NCBI GenBank assembly: GCA_030544215.1
Contig: JARZZO010000012.1
Span: 38,541,194 to 38,605,193, forward strand
Length of the DNA: 64,000 bases
Direction of reading: 5' to 3'
Origin: Zantedeschia hybrid cultivar
Taxonomy: Eukaryota > Streptophyta > Magnoliopsida > Alismatales > Araceae
Each line of letters begins with the position of its first letter. Within the stretch, counting starts at the first letter, position 1. This document shows, piece by piece, positions 44,101 to 54,975 of the stretch. The translations under genes were made by a program, and so were the position numbers. The notes below the pieces were generated by a model, which was given only the letters and a program-made list of their open reading frames with translations, was not told the DNA's origin and ran no database searches.

Positions 44101-46510
44101 CAGGTTGCTGGTTCGCTTGTAAAACGGCATCATTTTGCGTGTTTTTCTCGTTATGCGTGAAGAACCCGTATTGTACGTGTTCTTGCGTTTAATCCGATTA
44201 AAATGACGGAATAGTGTTCATACGATAAACACAAATGATTTGATTATTTTTCTGTGATATTTCGGATTTTATTTGGGATTTTCGGAGTTCTTCGTGGGAC
44301 GATGAACGGGGTACTTTAGTGGCTTCGTACGCGATTCCCAAGCGTTGGGATGGCAGCCCGGATGTCCAGATCTCTTGGTGATAGTCACCTCTACGGACTG
44401 GGCATGATAGCCAGCGGCATGGTGGCCATGAAGAGCTACAAAATCGAGCCCCAAATCGGATTAAAAATCCAGAAAATCAGATTTTTGGGGATCTTTGGGG
44501 GCTCGGCCAGCTGATGATTTGGCCACCGCCGGCGGCCCTGCCGACGCTGGGCATGTCGCCGGAGCTATGGCGTCGTCGGTAGGGGCCTGGCGGCGCCGGT
44601 CGCCGGCTGGCAGCGGTGCTGCCGCCCCTCCTTCCCGCCGGCCTGCTATAGCTTTAGGGTTTGCAGGTTTAAGGGGGGGGTCGATTTATTAGGGAAGAAA
44701 CGGCCGGGCCGCCGGTCCCGACCCGGTCGGACTGGGCGGGGGCCGGGCCGGACCCTTGGACGAGCCAGGGCTCGACCCTGGACGAGCCAGGGCTCGGGTC
44801 TGGCCGGGCCAGAGCCCCTGGCCGAGCCAGGGCTCGACCCTGGCCGAACCAGGGCCCTGGGTCCGGGCCATTTAGGCCCTAATGGGCTGGGCCCATTTCT
44901 AATGATTATTAAAATTGTTTTAATAACTGTTTAGCCCCCTATAACCCCTATTTTAGCCCTTTTTCAGCCCGTTTTAAAATTGTTTTTAAAACATAAAAAT
45001 TATAGGAATAATTAATAATTGTTATTAATTATTTTTGATTATTAACAGCTTATTAAACTATTTAATAACTGTTATTCAATTGAAGGGCTTTATTGTTAAT
45101 AGGGTGTTAGTTAATTATTTAAAATTGTTTTAGATAATTGACTTCCCTAATTAATCAATTAGTTTAAAAATGTTTTAAACTGATTTTATGCATAACTTGA
45201 TTTTATTTATCAGTTCAAATTGTTTGAATTAGAATTTAGATTAACTAAATGGTTTAGTTATTTCATTAGTCAATAATGCTTTGAATATTATTGATAATGA
45301 TGAAATAAATGTTATTTCGAAAACTTATTGGTATTATAATTTTATATTTATAAAATTTAATACCAAACTGCAATTATGTGATGATTGTGATGCATGTAAT
45401 GTGTTTTATAGTGGGATGGTCATGGACTTAGAATTATCATGTGATGATTGATGTGAATGAATGCGATGCTTATTTCATTTGGTATTTTAAATAGGACCTG
45501 CGTGTCCTCCTCTCTCTTAATCCAGATGTACTCTGTACCTTCCTATAAGATTGTAATCCCCTTGATAAGATCAAGGTTTCTTATTGCTTTAAATGTACAT
45601 TTATGGACCTGCGAGTCCTGAATTTCATATTTAAACGTTTCGGATTAAGCTTAGAGGACGGGATCTTCTGAAGACACCTCTGGAGGAAGGACTCGCATCA
45701 AATGGAACCAGTGTTGCTGTTTTCACATTAGGATTCTATTATGGATCATCGTTTGGCTCCGATGATTCCATAGTAGCTTAAGCAGTCCATGATCATCTCT
45801 ATTTAATGTTTCTGCATATATGTGATATTTGTGGACTATGCTATCATATATATATATTTCTATTAAGTATTATGATACTTCAAATCGAAATACTATTGAT
45901 AGCACGATTTTTATAAATCAACTCAAAAATCCTCTTTTAAAATTTAAGTTGTAAACGTGAGATATTCAGAATAATCCACGTAACCCACCATCATTATAGA
46001 TCTTAGGATAATTCTTATCTCAAATGGATTTGTTGTGCTACCACTAGGTCTATTTGATTTAGAAATTAACCTAGGTCTACGACATGTGATGTCATTAAGA
46101 TAAATGGACAAATAGTGTAGTCTTGTTGTGCTACCACAAGGATTGCACTATGAATTCATGTTATCTAAGTAATGATGGATAAACTTAACTGAATCATTTG
46201 ATTTGTTGTGCTACCACAAGGTCATTCTGATTCAGGGATTAAATCGATCGGATATTGCAAATGTTGCAATTATCAAGAGTTGACTGCCTAAGGGACTTGA
46301 TGTGATTTGTTGTGCTACCACAAAGTCACATGCAGGATGCCCGAAGGATTCTGATCCCCACTAGGAAATCACCGGAATCTCCCATTCTGTATATTAGAGG
46401 GTCATACAGATCGCCGAAAAATAGTGGGAGCCTAAATCTAGATTAAAAGTCTTAAATCAGATTTTAAGAACTATCTGCTCATTTTTATATATATTTCCTT
46501 GTAGGTCGCT
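44101..46510 (+). other. C3 untranslated leader
   Basis: 2.4 kb, non-coding. A GC-rich block (44500-44890) contains repeated palindromes of the type GAGCCAGGGCTCGACCCTGG. An AT-rich stretch (44900-45340) has hairpins with loops ending in G. The TTGTG-core hairpin array is at 46020-46331 and the closing stem at 46379-46430. Acceptor-like TTTCCTTGTAG ends at 46504, six bases before gag ATG 46511. Confidence 0.75.
46020..46430 (+). repeat. TTGTG-core hairpin array and closing stem in the C3 leader
   Basis: Four hairpins with core TTGTG-CTAC-CACAA (loop one base shorter than in C1; the first copy reads CACTA). Outer arms differ but pair: TCAAATGGA with TCTATTTGA (46020-46057), ATAGTG with CACTAT (46112-46151), GAATCA with TGATTC (46191-46233), ATGTGA with TCACAT (46300-46331). 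The closing stem pairs CTCCCA with TGGGAG and TCTGTAT with ATACAGA. Confidence 0.78.
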
Positions 46511-47632
46511 ATGTCGTCACCTAACCCCCTACGTTGCATACTTGATGCAAACAAACTCACGGGACCTAATTACATTGACTGGTTACGCAACCTGAAGATT
46601 GTCCTCAGGTGTGAAAAGCTAGCCTATGTCCTGGATATATTAGATCCAGTACAACCCGGTGAAAATGCTAATGAGGATGAATTAATAATGTATGAAAATT
46701 GGAAGGAGGACTCTGTCAAGGTCTAGTTTTATATGCTTGGTTCAATGAACAATGAACTGCAACGACAGCATGATAACATGGAACCTAAGTCCATTCTGAA
46801 TCACCTACAAGAGTTGTTTGGTGAACAATCCAGAACAGAAAGATATGAGATATCTAAGAAATTGTTCAAGACTAGAATGAGCGAGGGCATATCTGTGCAA
46901 ACTCATGTGCTCAAGATGATAGAATGGATTGAGAGGCTTGCAGTGCTTGACTTTGTTATGAACAATCACCTGAGCATCGACTTAATCCTGCAGTCCCTTC
47001 CAGATTCATTTTCACAATTCATTATCAACTTCAATATGAACAAAATTGAAGTTACACTGGCTGAGCTGCTTAACATGTTGAAGACAGCAGAAGACACTAT
47101 CCAGAAAGAAAAGCCAAATGTAATGCTTGTTGGTAAGACCAACAAGAAAAGAAAAGCTGGACAGACCTTTAAGAAAGGTAAGCCTAAGAAGCTAGTGAAA
47201 AGCAAACCGGCGGTTCAAAAGGACAAAGCTAAAGTCAATGATAAAGGTCAGTGTTTCCACTGCCATAAAGAAGGTCACTGGAAGAGAAACTGCAAGATCT
47301 ATCTGGCAGAAAAAGCAAAGGAGAAGCTTGGTGAAGCTTCAGGTATACTCATGATCGATCTTAACTTGTCTTATAGAGAATCAACATCTTGGGTATTAGA
47401 TACTGGATGTGTTTCTCATATCTGCAATAACTTGCAGGTGTTAACAAGTAAAAGAAGATTGAACCGCGGAGACGTGGATCTGAGGCTCGGGAATGGAGCA
47501 AAAGTTGTTGCGTTAGCTGTGGGGACAGCAAGACTTCAGATGCTGTCAAGAGACTCATTGGAACTAATAGATTGTTATTATGTTCCGACCATTATTAGGA
47601 ATATCATATCTATTTCATGTTTAGATAAATAA
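46511..47632 (+). pseudogene. C3 gag and protease
   Basis: ATG 46511 opens MSSPNPLRCILDANKLTGPN, with a TAG at 46724. From 46733 the frame runs through the gag domain (SILNHLQELFGEQSRTERYE, ISVQTHVLKMIEWIERLAVL), a Lys-rich stretch and the CCHC knuckle CFHCHKEGHWKRNC. The protease motif is WVLDTGCVSHIC, followed by LGNGAKVVALAVGTARLQM and a TAA at 47630. Length and motif order are those of complete copia gag-protease. It is the reference against which the C1 and C2 gag deletions are seen. Confidence 0.9.
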
Positions 47633-48799
47633 GGATATTCTATGAAACTAGAGAATAAAGGTTGTTCCATTTATCAAGGAGACAAATTGTTTGCTTCCGG
47701 ATATTTATTGAACGGATTATATTAACTTGATATTTCGTATGATGTTTGTCTGGTAAATAAATCTCTTGAACGCTTAGATAAGGATGTGAATGAATCGTAC
47801 CTATGGCATTGTAGGCTAGGTCATATAAATGAGAACAGGATCATCAGGTTGCAAAAGAATTGATATATTGATCCATTTGATTATGAATCATTTGCAACTT
47901 GTGAAGCTTGTCTCATGGGAAAAATGACCAAAGCTCCATTCTCAGGACATGGAGAAAGAGCTAAGGACTTATTGGAACTAATACATAGTGATGTATGTGG
48001 TCCAATGTCCACTCATGCTATGGGTGGTTACTCATACTTTGTTTCATTTATAGATGATTTCTCAAGATATGGATACATATATTTAATGAAATATAAGTCA
48101 GAAGTTTTTGAAAAATTTAAAGAGTTTAAAAATGAAGTTGAGAACCAGACTGGAAAGAGTATCAAAACTCTTCGATCAGATCGAGGGGGTGAATACTTAA
48201 GTACAGAATTCACAGAATATCTTAAGAATAATGGCATTTTGTCTCAGTGGACTCCTCCCTATACACCACAATTAAATGGTGTATTGGAAAGGAGAAATCG
48301 TACTCTATTAGATATGGTACGATCAATGATGAGTTATGTTAAACTTCCAATCTCTTTATGGGGATATGCACTGTTGATTGCTGCATATTTGTTGAACAAA
48401 GTTCTCAGTAAGTCAGTATCTTCCACTCCATATGAGATATGGAAAGGAAAGAAACCAGACTTTAAGCATGTTAGAGTCTGGGGTTGTCCTGCACATGTCA
48501 AAAGACATGATCCAGACAAATTGGATTTCAGGACAGAGAAATGTAGATTTGTGGGATATCCAAAAGAGACTTTTGGATATTATTTCTATCAGCCTAACGA
48601 TCAAAGGGTGTTTGTCGCAAAAAGAGCTGTCTTCTTAGAGAAAGAATATCTTTCAAAGGAAGACAGTAGGAGCAAGATAGAACTGGAAGAAATTCTAGAC
48701 TCACAAATGAACACTAGTTCATCTACTAAACCAATGACTCAAGAACTTGTTCAAGATGATACACAAAAGGTTCGTAGATCAGGTAGAGTGCCTAAGTAG
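47633..48799 (+). pseudogene. C3 integrase
   Basis: Same frame as gag. The zinc domain YLWHCRLGHINENR and CEACLMGKM is followed by HSDVCGPM, LRSDRGGEYLS and NGVLERRNRTLL, carrying all three DDE residues. PYEIWKGKKPDFKHV and the C-terminal KETFGYYFYQPNDQRVFV follow. Stops lie at about 47722 (TAA) and 47861 (TGA) before the zinc domain ends; from 47915 the frame is open for 294 codons. The frame is lost after RRSGRVPK at 48799. Confidence 0.9.
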
Positions 48800-50403
48800 C
48801 AAAAGTCCACTTAAATGAGGATGATGATCCACAAACCTACTAAGAAGCCATAAATAATCAAGAATCAGAAAAATGGCAAGAGGCAATGAATTCTGAAATT
48901 CAATCCATGTATGCCAACCAAGTTTGGAACTTGGTTGATTTGCCAGAAGGTATAGTACCTATTGAGAGTAAATGGATCTTTAAAAGAAAGATCGGGGCAG
49001 ATGGACAGATTGACACATACAAGGCAAGGTTGGTAGCAAAAGGATATCGTCAAAGGCAATGCATTGACTATGACGAAACCTTTTCTCCAATTGCCATGAT
49101 TAAGTCAATCAAAATACTTCTTGCTATCGCCGCATTCTATGATTATGAAATATGACAAATGGATGTGAAAACAGCATTCCTTAACGGGAACCTTCAAGAA
49201 GAGGTGTATATGATACAACCTGAAGGATTCACTTCCAAAGAGCATTCAAGCAAGGTATGCAAGCTACAACGATCCATCTATGGATTAAAGCAGGCATCCC
49301 GAACTTGGAACTTAAGATTTGATGAAGCAATCAAATCTTATGACTTCATTAAGAATGAAGATGAACCTTGTGTATACAAAAAGGCTAGTGGAAGCGCAGT
49401 TACCTTTTTGGTACTTTACGTTGATGACATTCTACTCATTGGGAATGATGTAGGAATGTTGTCATCAGTAAAGGCTTGGTTATCCAAAAACTTCTCCATG
49501 AAAGATTTGGGAGAAGCATCCTATATTCTAGGAATAAGGATCTATAGAGATAGGTCCAAAAGGATGCTTGGCTTATCCCAATCTATGTACATAGATACCA
49601 TAGTCAAAAGGTTTGGCATGGAAAATTTCAAGAGAGGCCTCGTTCCAATGAGGTATGGAATTTATCTCTCTAAAGAAATGTCTCCCAAAACACCTGAAGA
49701 GAAAGCATACATAGATAGAGTTCCTTATGCCTCGGCAAAAGGATCTATCATGTATGCAATGCTATGTACTAGGCTTGATGTGGCACACCCACTAAGTGTC
49801 ACTAGTAGATATCAGCCTGATCCAAGTGAAGAACATTGGAAGGCGGTGAAATGTATCCTTAGATACTTAAGAAGGACTAAGGATCTATTTCTCGTCTATG
49901 GAGGAAACGACTTAGAACTTCGAGGGTTTACTGACTCGAGTTTCCAGTCGGATATGGATGATAGCAAATTCATGTCTGGATTCGTGTTCATGTTAAATGG
50001 AGGTGCAGTAAGTTGGAAAAGTTATAAACACGAAACAACTGCAGATTCGACGACCGAAGCAGAATACATTGCTGCAGCTGAAGCGGCTAAGGAGGCGGTT
50101 TGGATGAAGAAGTTCATTTCGGCGCTTGGAGTAGTTCCAAGCATTTCAGATCCTGTTCCATTATTATGTGACAACAATGGGGCAATAGCTCAAGCGAAGG
50201 AGCCAAGATCACACCAGAAGTCAAAGCACATTCTGAGACGATTTCATCTGATTCGTGAGATCATCGCCCGATGAGATATAGTAGTTGAGAAAGTCTCATC
50301 TAAAGATAATGTAGCAGATCCCTTGACTAAGCCATTGTCTCAAAACAATTTAGAACATCACCTAAAGTCTATGGGACTTAGACACATGGATGATTGGCTA
50401 TAG
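48800..50403 (+). pseudogene. C3 reverse transcriptase and RNase H
   Basis: In a new frame: a TAA near 48841, then MNSEIQSMYANQVW, SKWIFKRKIGADGQIDTYKA, a TGA at 49153 where Trp of EIWQMDVKTAFL is expected, LYVDDILLIG and LGIRIYRDRS. RNase H shows FTDSSFQ, TTEAEYIAAAEAAK and LCDNNGAIAQ. A TGA at 50272 replaces the Gly of SRGDV. The tail reads through DNVADPLTKPL to TAG at 50401-50403, just before the polypurine tract. Confidence 0.9.
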
Positions 50404-50406
50404 TCC

Positions 50407-50417
50407 AAGTGGGAGAA
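50407..50417 (+). other. C3 polypurine tract
   Basis: AAGTGGGAGAA directly before the 3' LTR start TGATAG. Confidence 0.88.
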
Positions 50418-51992
50418 TGATAGAATTGGGTGGCCTCAAAGCCAATCATTGTACATTCTAGTTCAAATTATTAATAAAGGCAATCATTTCTTCATTCATA
50501 GTTCTCGCAAATTAACTATCGTAATGAAGGTCCGTAGACAAATGTATGGGATATTGAATCATGATGAGATCATGATAGTGAGATCAATATCCTCAGTCAA
50601 TTGTCCTAAACAGTTCTCGATCATAGGATATTTGAGATGGACAATAAATATCCGATAAGATCGACACAAGTTATGTCTGCTCATGTGATGAGGGTGAATG
50701 ATCTCACATTCACTCGTGTGGTGACACTAAGACAAACATGTGGGTGCTCATTAGAGAATGAGTTCACTGAACATACCCAAATAAGAATTCCTGGATGGTA
50801 ATTATACCTATTAGTCAACCAGGGAATTCGATCGTTGCAGTAGCACAGTTGGTCCTTTGACCGGAGTCACCAATGATACCTTGTTTGTGGACCATTGCAT
50901 CTTGATTCTCTGACTAGTGGACTTTAACCATTAAGTCCACGATAGTCGGTCTTTCAGATACAGTGGAAAGCTTGCAAAGGTAATTGAGTGAACAACAAGG
51001 GATCACTCACTCTTGGTATAAGACTGGAGAGAGAATGTCCTATGGATGTGTACACAGAAATCCCTGGCCAAGGTCAAATGAAAGAGATGTTTTTCTAGAT
51101 ATTAACTGAGTACTGGAATCCATATAAATAATGCGATTGAGGGTTTGACTATAAAACCATACCCTTGCGTTATTGGGACATTGCATGAGTGAAGGATTTT
51201 ATCTGTGCGGTATCTGCAGACGGAAAGGTTCAATTGAAGGGAACAGTATCCCTTATATCTTCTGGGATCATGAGGTAGTGTTTGGTGCTGTTCATGATCA
51301 GAAGGGCAAGTGAATTAATCATCAGATGATAATCCACTTGTTTATTAAATTAATCATTTAACATATGATGTTTAAATGTTAATTAATAAATATTTAACTC
51401 TAGAATAAGTTCTAAGTTTAATGGGCCTGCAACCGGACTGATATATGGGCCTACAGGGTCACACACATAAGAGTTCTCGTTAGACGGTGATAGACGTTAA
51501 ATTTCATGCTTATCTGGGTTTTTATGAAAAGCCGCAGGATAAACATGAAGATTTAATGGAGAATTATCCAAGGCCAAACTCTTGGATAATCATGAGGATT
51601 AATCCTTGTGCTTATCCTTATTTCTATATAAGGAGGCCAAGGGGGAGGGGTAAAGAGGTTGGTTGGACGAATTACTCACCCCAGATTCTCTTTCTCCTCT
51701 CTCTCTCTCTTGGAGTAGATCTGTCTCTCTCCGCGCATGGTGGATTTGAGATCTGGTCGGAGCACTCAAGTCGAGGATGAAATCGCGTCTGCTGCGGGAA
51801 CTCGTGTGGATACCTCTACAGATCGTGCGCGTGCGCGATTACCGAGTCGGCATCATCCACGGGAGATTCGAAACCCCGCAAAGGTGAAGAACCGTTCTTC
51901 CCGCGTTTATTTTATTGTCCGTTTTACGATCCCAGCAACCGATACATAGGAATCGTTTTTATTTTCCGCTGCGTTCTAGGCGATTCCCTATA
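50418..51992 (+). repeat. C3 3' LTR
   Basis: 1575 bp, same length as the 5' LTR. The final CCGTACA of the 5' LTR is CCCTATA here, so the terminal CA has become TA. It is followed by CTTAA, the target-site duplication. Confidence 0.93.
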
Positions 51993-51997
51993 CTTAA

Positions 51998-53172
51998 TGC
52001 AAGCAATTAAGGACCCATTTATTAGAAGATTTGAATTTCAAAATTTGAATTAAGAATCCTCCTCTATAAAAACCAAGAGAGTGGGAGAAAAGGACAACTT
52101 TTGAATCTTTTTTTTTTAACTTCTTTCTCTCACTAGTCTCTCACCCCTCCATCCGAATCTCTCTCACTCATTTTTTTCTCTTGTCTAAAATCTTCTAGTT
52201 TCTCAACCTCGTAAACAGTTTTCAACAGGCTTCTTATTTTTTTATTTTATCCTCTCCCTCTTCTGCACGCTTCTCTCTCCCCCTACACCATCTCTCTCTA
52301 CTATTTCTCTCTCTTTGTGCGTCTGTCTCTCAACCTTTCTCCTTCTCTCTCTAGTTGTTTCTCTGTCTCTCTCTTCTTGCTTACTATGTCTGTTGCTTCC
52401 ATACACCGGGCCCCACCTTCCTGCTCGCCAGCGCCACGCGGCGCGCCCCTGCACACTCCCGCGCGAAGCAGTTGTCGCCGTCTGCCACGCGGCGCCCCAC
52501 AACACCGTCCCGTGCCCTCTCGCCGCACTCCTCGCCACGCGGCAGAGCCGCGCGCTTCGTCAGGCTGGGCATCATCGCCCATGCCCAGCGCACAAGCGCG
52601 TAACGCTCCATAGGCCGACATGTCTATAGCGCCAGTACCCCGCGCATTGCGCCCCCTCGGCCCCCGCGCATGACGGGGCTGGTTCATTGTGCTTGCGAGC
52701 TTCATAGCGCCCCCCAATAGCGGCGCAGCGCACCTCCCGAGCCAGTTTCCATTGTGTTCTCCTTGTTATTTCTTATTAGATTTTTTTTGTTATTAAGAAA
52801 TTAGTTAGCATTTTTATTATAAATTTTCTTTTAACCATTGTAATCTTTCTTAGTCCTTTAATAAAGATCAAGTTATTGTTTTTTTATCTTGTGAATATTT
52901 CTATTAGTTTTCTAGATTTAGATTATTTAGCTAGGTGCATTTATTTTGTTTAATCTCATCAACAGTGTGTTAGTAGCTTCTTCCTCATAAAAATTAGGTG
53001 TTTATAGTGTTTTAGATGTGTTATTAAATTCTGATAATTAATTGATCATCTTTTCAAGATTTGCATCTCAAAGTCACACTTGTCAACATTTTTGCTAATG
53101 AAAACCCAAGATTTTAAAAGTTAAAAATTATATTTCTCCGTGGCTCAACCCAGTCTCAACCATGCACTACAT
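51998..53172 (+). mobile_element. LTR-B, right part, cut at its end
   Basis: Continues LTR-A-like sequence after C3: TATA-like CTCTATAAAAACC near 52061, a CT-rich leader (52130-52380), a GC-rich block (52400-52740), then ATTGATCATCTTTTCAAGAT to CATGCACTAC at 53168. The last 75-85 bp of the LTR are missing where G4 begins. Its GC block lacks the tandem repeat of LTR-A. Confidence 0.78.
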
Positions 53173-53174
53173 TA

Positions 53175-54091
53175 CTGATGTAGCCGAAGCTATCACGACC
53201 GGATTCCGAGGCTGGAATCCGGAGAAGTGGATCCAAAGCCGGTTCGGATCGGTGTTATCGAGGTCCGACGGGGATCCGGAAGGCGAAGGAGGCAGAAGCC
53301 AAGCCGAAGGTCCGAAGGCCGAGACCGGCTCGGTCGGCGGCTGGCTTGCTCCGGGAAGTTGCGGCCGAAGCTCCTTCGGAAAGCGAGGGGATGGAGCGAT
53401 GTCGAGTCTCCTCGATGGCGGGGCAGCCGGCGTACGGCGTCGAGACCAGAGAGAGAGGTCCGAGGTCGGCGGCCGAGACCGACTCGGGAAGGTCGGCGAT
53501 GATTCGAACCGAGCTCCTGCAGGAGGGAAAGAAGAAGAAACCGGTCAGCAGAAGTCCCGGGCTCTGGCCCTTAGGAACCCCCTCCGATGGTCAAGTTAGC
53601 TCCTGAAGATGGTTCGATTCAGAAGGCAAAGAGTAGCTTTAATGCTATTTGGACCGTAGTCCTTAAGGGTCTCGGAGGCTTCAGAGAGCATCCCTTTGGC
53701 AATAAATAGCGGTGTATTTATAGCAGAGGATAGAGGATGGTTAACGGTGGCAGCCGATATAGGACTAAACGCGGGCTTACTGGTAAACCGCCATAGTATC
53801 TGGTCCGCCACCGGAGTGGGCCGGACACGGCTATCGGGCCGAAGGGGGTTGGGCCGCTGATGGGCCGAAGCCTGTTGGGCCCTGGGCTGCCGCACTGTTC
53901 CCGGGCCGTAGGCTGGTGGGCCGCTGATGGGCTGAAGCCTGTTGGGCCGGGAGCGACGGTGCCGGTTATGGGCCGAGGGCTGCTGGGCCGCTGATGGGCC
54001 GAAGGCTTTCCTGAGGGCCTTGCACTGCTGCTGCTGGGCTGAGCGGGGTTTGGGCTTGTTAAAATGGGCCGAATCGGATTCTTCCTCATCA
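53175..54091 (-). repeat. G4 3' LTR
   Basis: On the minus strand it starts TGATGAGGAAGAATCCG after a G-rich tract and ends GGCTACATCA or GGCTACA near 53175. A minus-strand TATA (CTATAAATA) lies at 53716-53724. The edges are set by the TGATG/CATCA ends and the polypurine tract, and are uncertain by a few bases without the other LTR. Confidence 0.7.
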
Positions 54092-54093
54092 CA

Positions 54094-54104
54094 TAGCCCC
54101 CTAC
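54094..54104 (-). other. G4 polypurine tract
   Basis: GTAGGGGGCTA on the minus strand just before the LTR start, as expected for plus-strand priming. Confidence 0.65.
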
Positions 54105-54506
54105 TCTTGTCTTCCTCAGTTTTGAGATGGCGAGAGTATAGCCCGAAGCTAACAGGAGAATATCGTAACAGGTGTCTTACCCGAAGCTCTGTTCTTTTTC
54201 TGTGAGAAGAGGGTGCCCTCGGTCGGCTGAGGGCCATGCGGTTGCTTCGACTTCGCTCGGAGTGGCGACGAAGGCTCATGGCTCTGAAGGCGAAGGGCCG
54301 AGCCCTCTGACTCGTGTCAGGCTTCATTAAATGGACAGGATGGGCGTCGCTTCGCGAAGAAGCACGGGACACGCGTCGCGCATCCGCCCGCTCTGTGAAA
54401 AGCACAGAAAGATCTTGACCGCTCGCGGGTCGCGGATCGCCTTGGCTCTCTGTCCGAGGCTCTACTCGGATTGCCGCCGCTCCCTTCTTCGGCACGCGGA
54501 TCGGGA

Positions 54507-54709
54507 CACGTGGCGGGCATCCGGGTGATCAGCCGAAGGGTCGGAGCGCCCTCGGCCGTTGATCGCTCTGTTTCAAGTCCCGGAGCCTGCCCGTCATTAT
54601 TGCCGAAGGACGGTGCACGTGGCAGGCATCCGAGAGGAGCGATGGGACGAAGGGGACGATCTCAGCCGTTGGCTTCGGCGGGAAGCGCTTCGGATGGGGC
54701 TTATAAATA
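54507..54709 (+). promoter_or_regulatory. Promoter-like region of the G4 antisense gene
   Basis: CACGTGGC, a G-box/ABRE-type motif, occurs at 54507-54514 and again at 54616-54623, each followed by GGCATCCG or AGGCATCCG. A TATA box TATAAATA is at 54702-54709, about 265 bp before the ATG at 54976. The order and plus-strand orientation fit an independent promoter for the antisense gene, outside the LTR. Confidence 0.55.
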
Positions 54710-54975
54710 CAAGCCCTCAACAGGGCACTGTTCTTCTTCCTGCTGCTGTTCTCGTGTTTCCCCTGCGATCACCCGAACTCTCCCCCTTCTCCGGCGAAAG
54801 GCTAGCTCTCTGAAGGCTTCGCCCGAGATCGCCGGCCACCGTGGGAGGATCTCCATTCCTCAGAGCGCATCGCGGGTGGAGCTGGGTGGCCTGAGAAGCT
54901 GCGCTCGGTTCAGAAGAGATTTCCTCCTCCTTCCTGAGAGTAAGCCTTGACCTTCGTCTTCTTCTTCGCGGCCTT

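Larger units (their letters stand above)
42513..51992 (+). mobile_element. C3: Ty1/copia retrotransposon, full length
   Basis: TGATAG start, two 1575 bp LTRs, 5 bp duplication CTTAA (42508-42512 and 51993-51997), initiator-Met primer site, leader, full-length gag, protease, integrase with intact DDE, RT-RNase H and polypurine tract. The LTRs differ at about 14 sites in the first 450 bp that I compared (roughly 3 percent), so it is fairly recent. About seven stops and one frameshift break the polyprotein. It is related to but distinct from the C1/C2 family. Confidence 0.95.

Noticed and set aside
52242..52717. Frames in the GC/CT-rich part of LTR-B
   Set aside because: Low-complexity sequence in an LTR, with several overlapping frames on both strands and none recognisable.
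53596..54495. 299-codon minus-strand frame
   Set aside because: It lies across the G4 LTR and 3' untranslated region; low-complexity Arg/Pro/Ser composition fits a GC-rich non-coding stretch.
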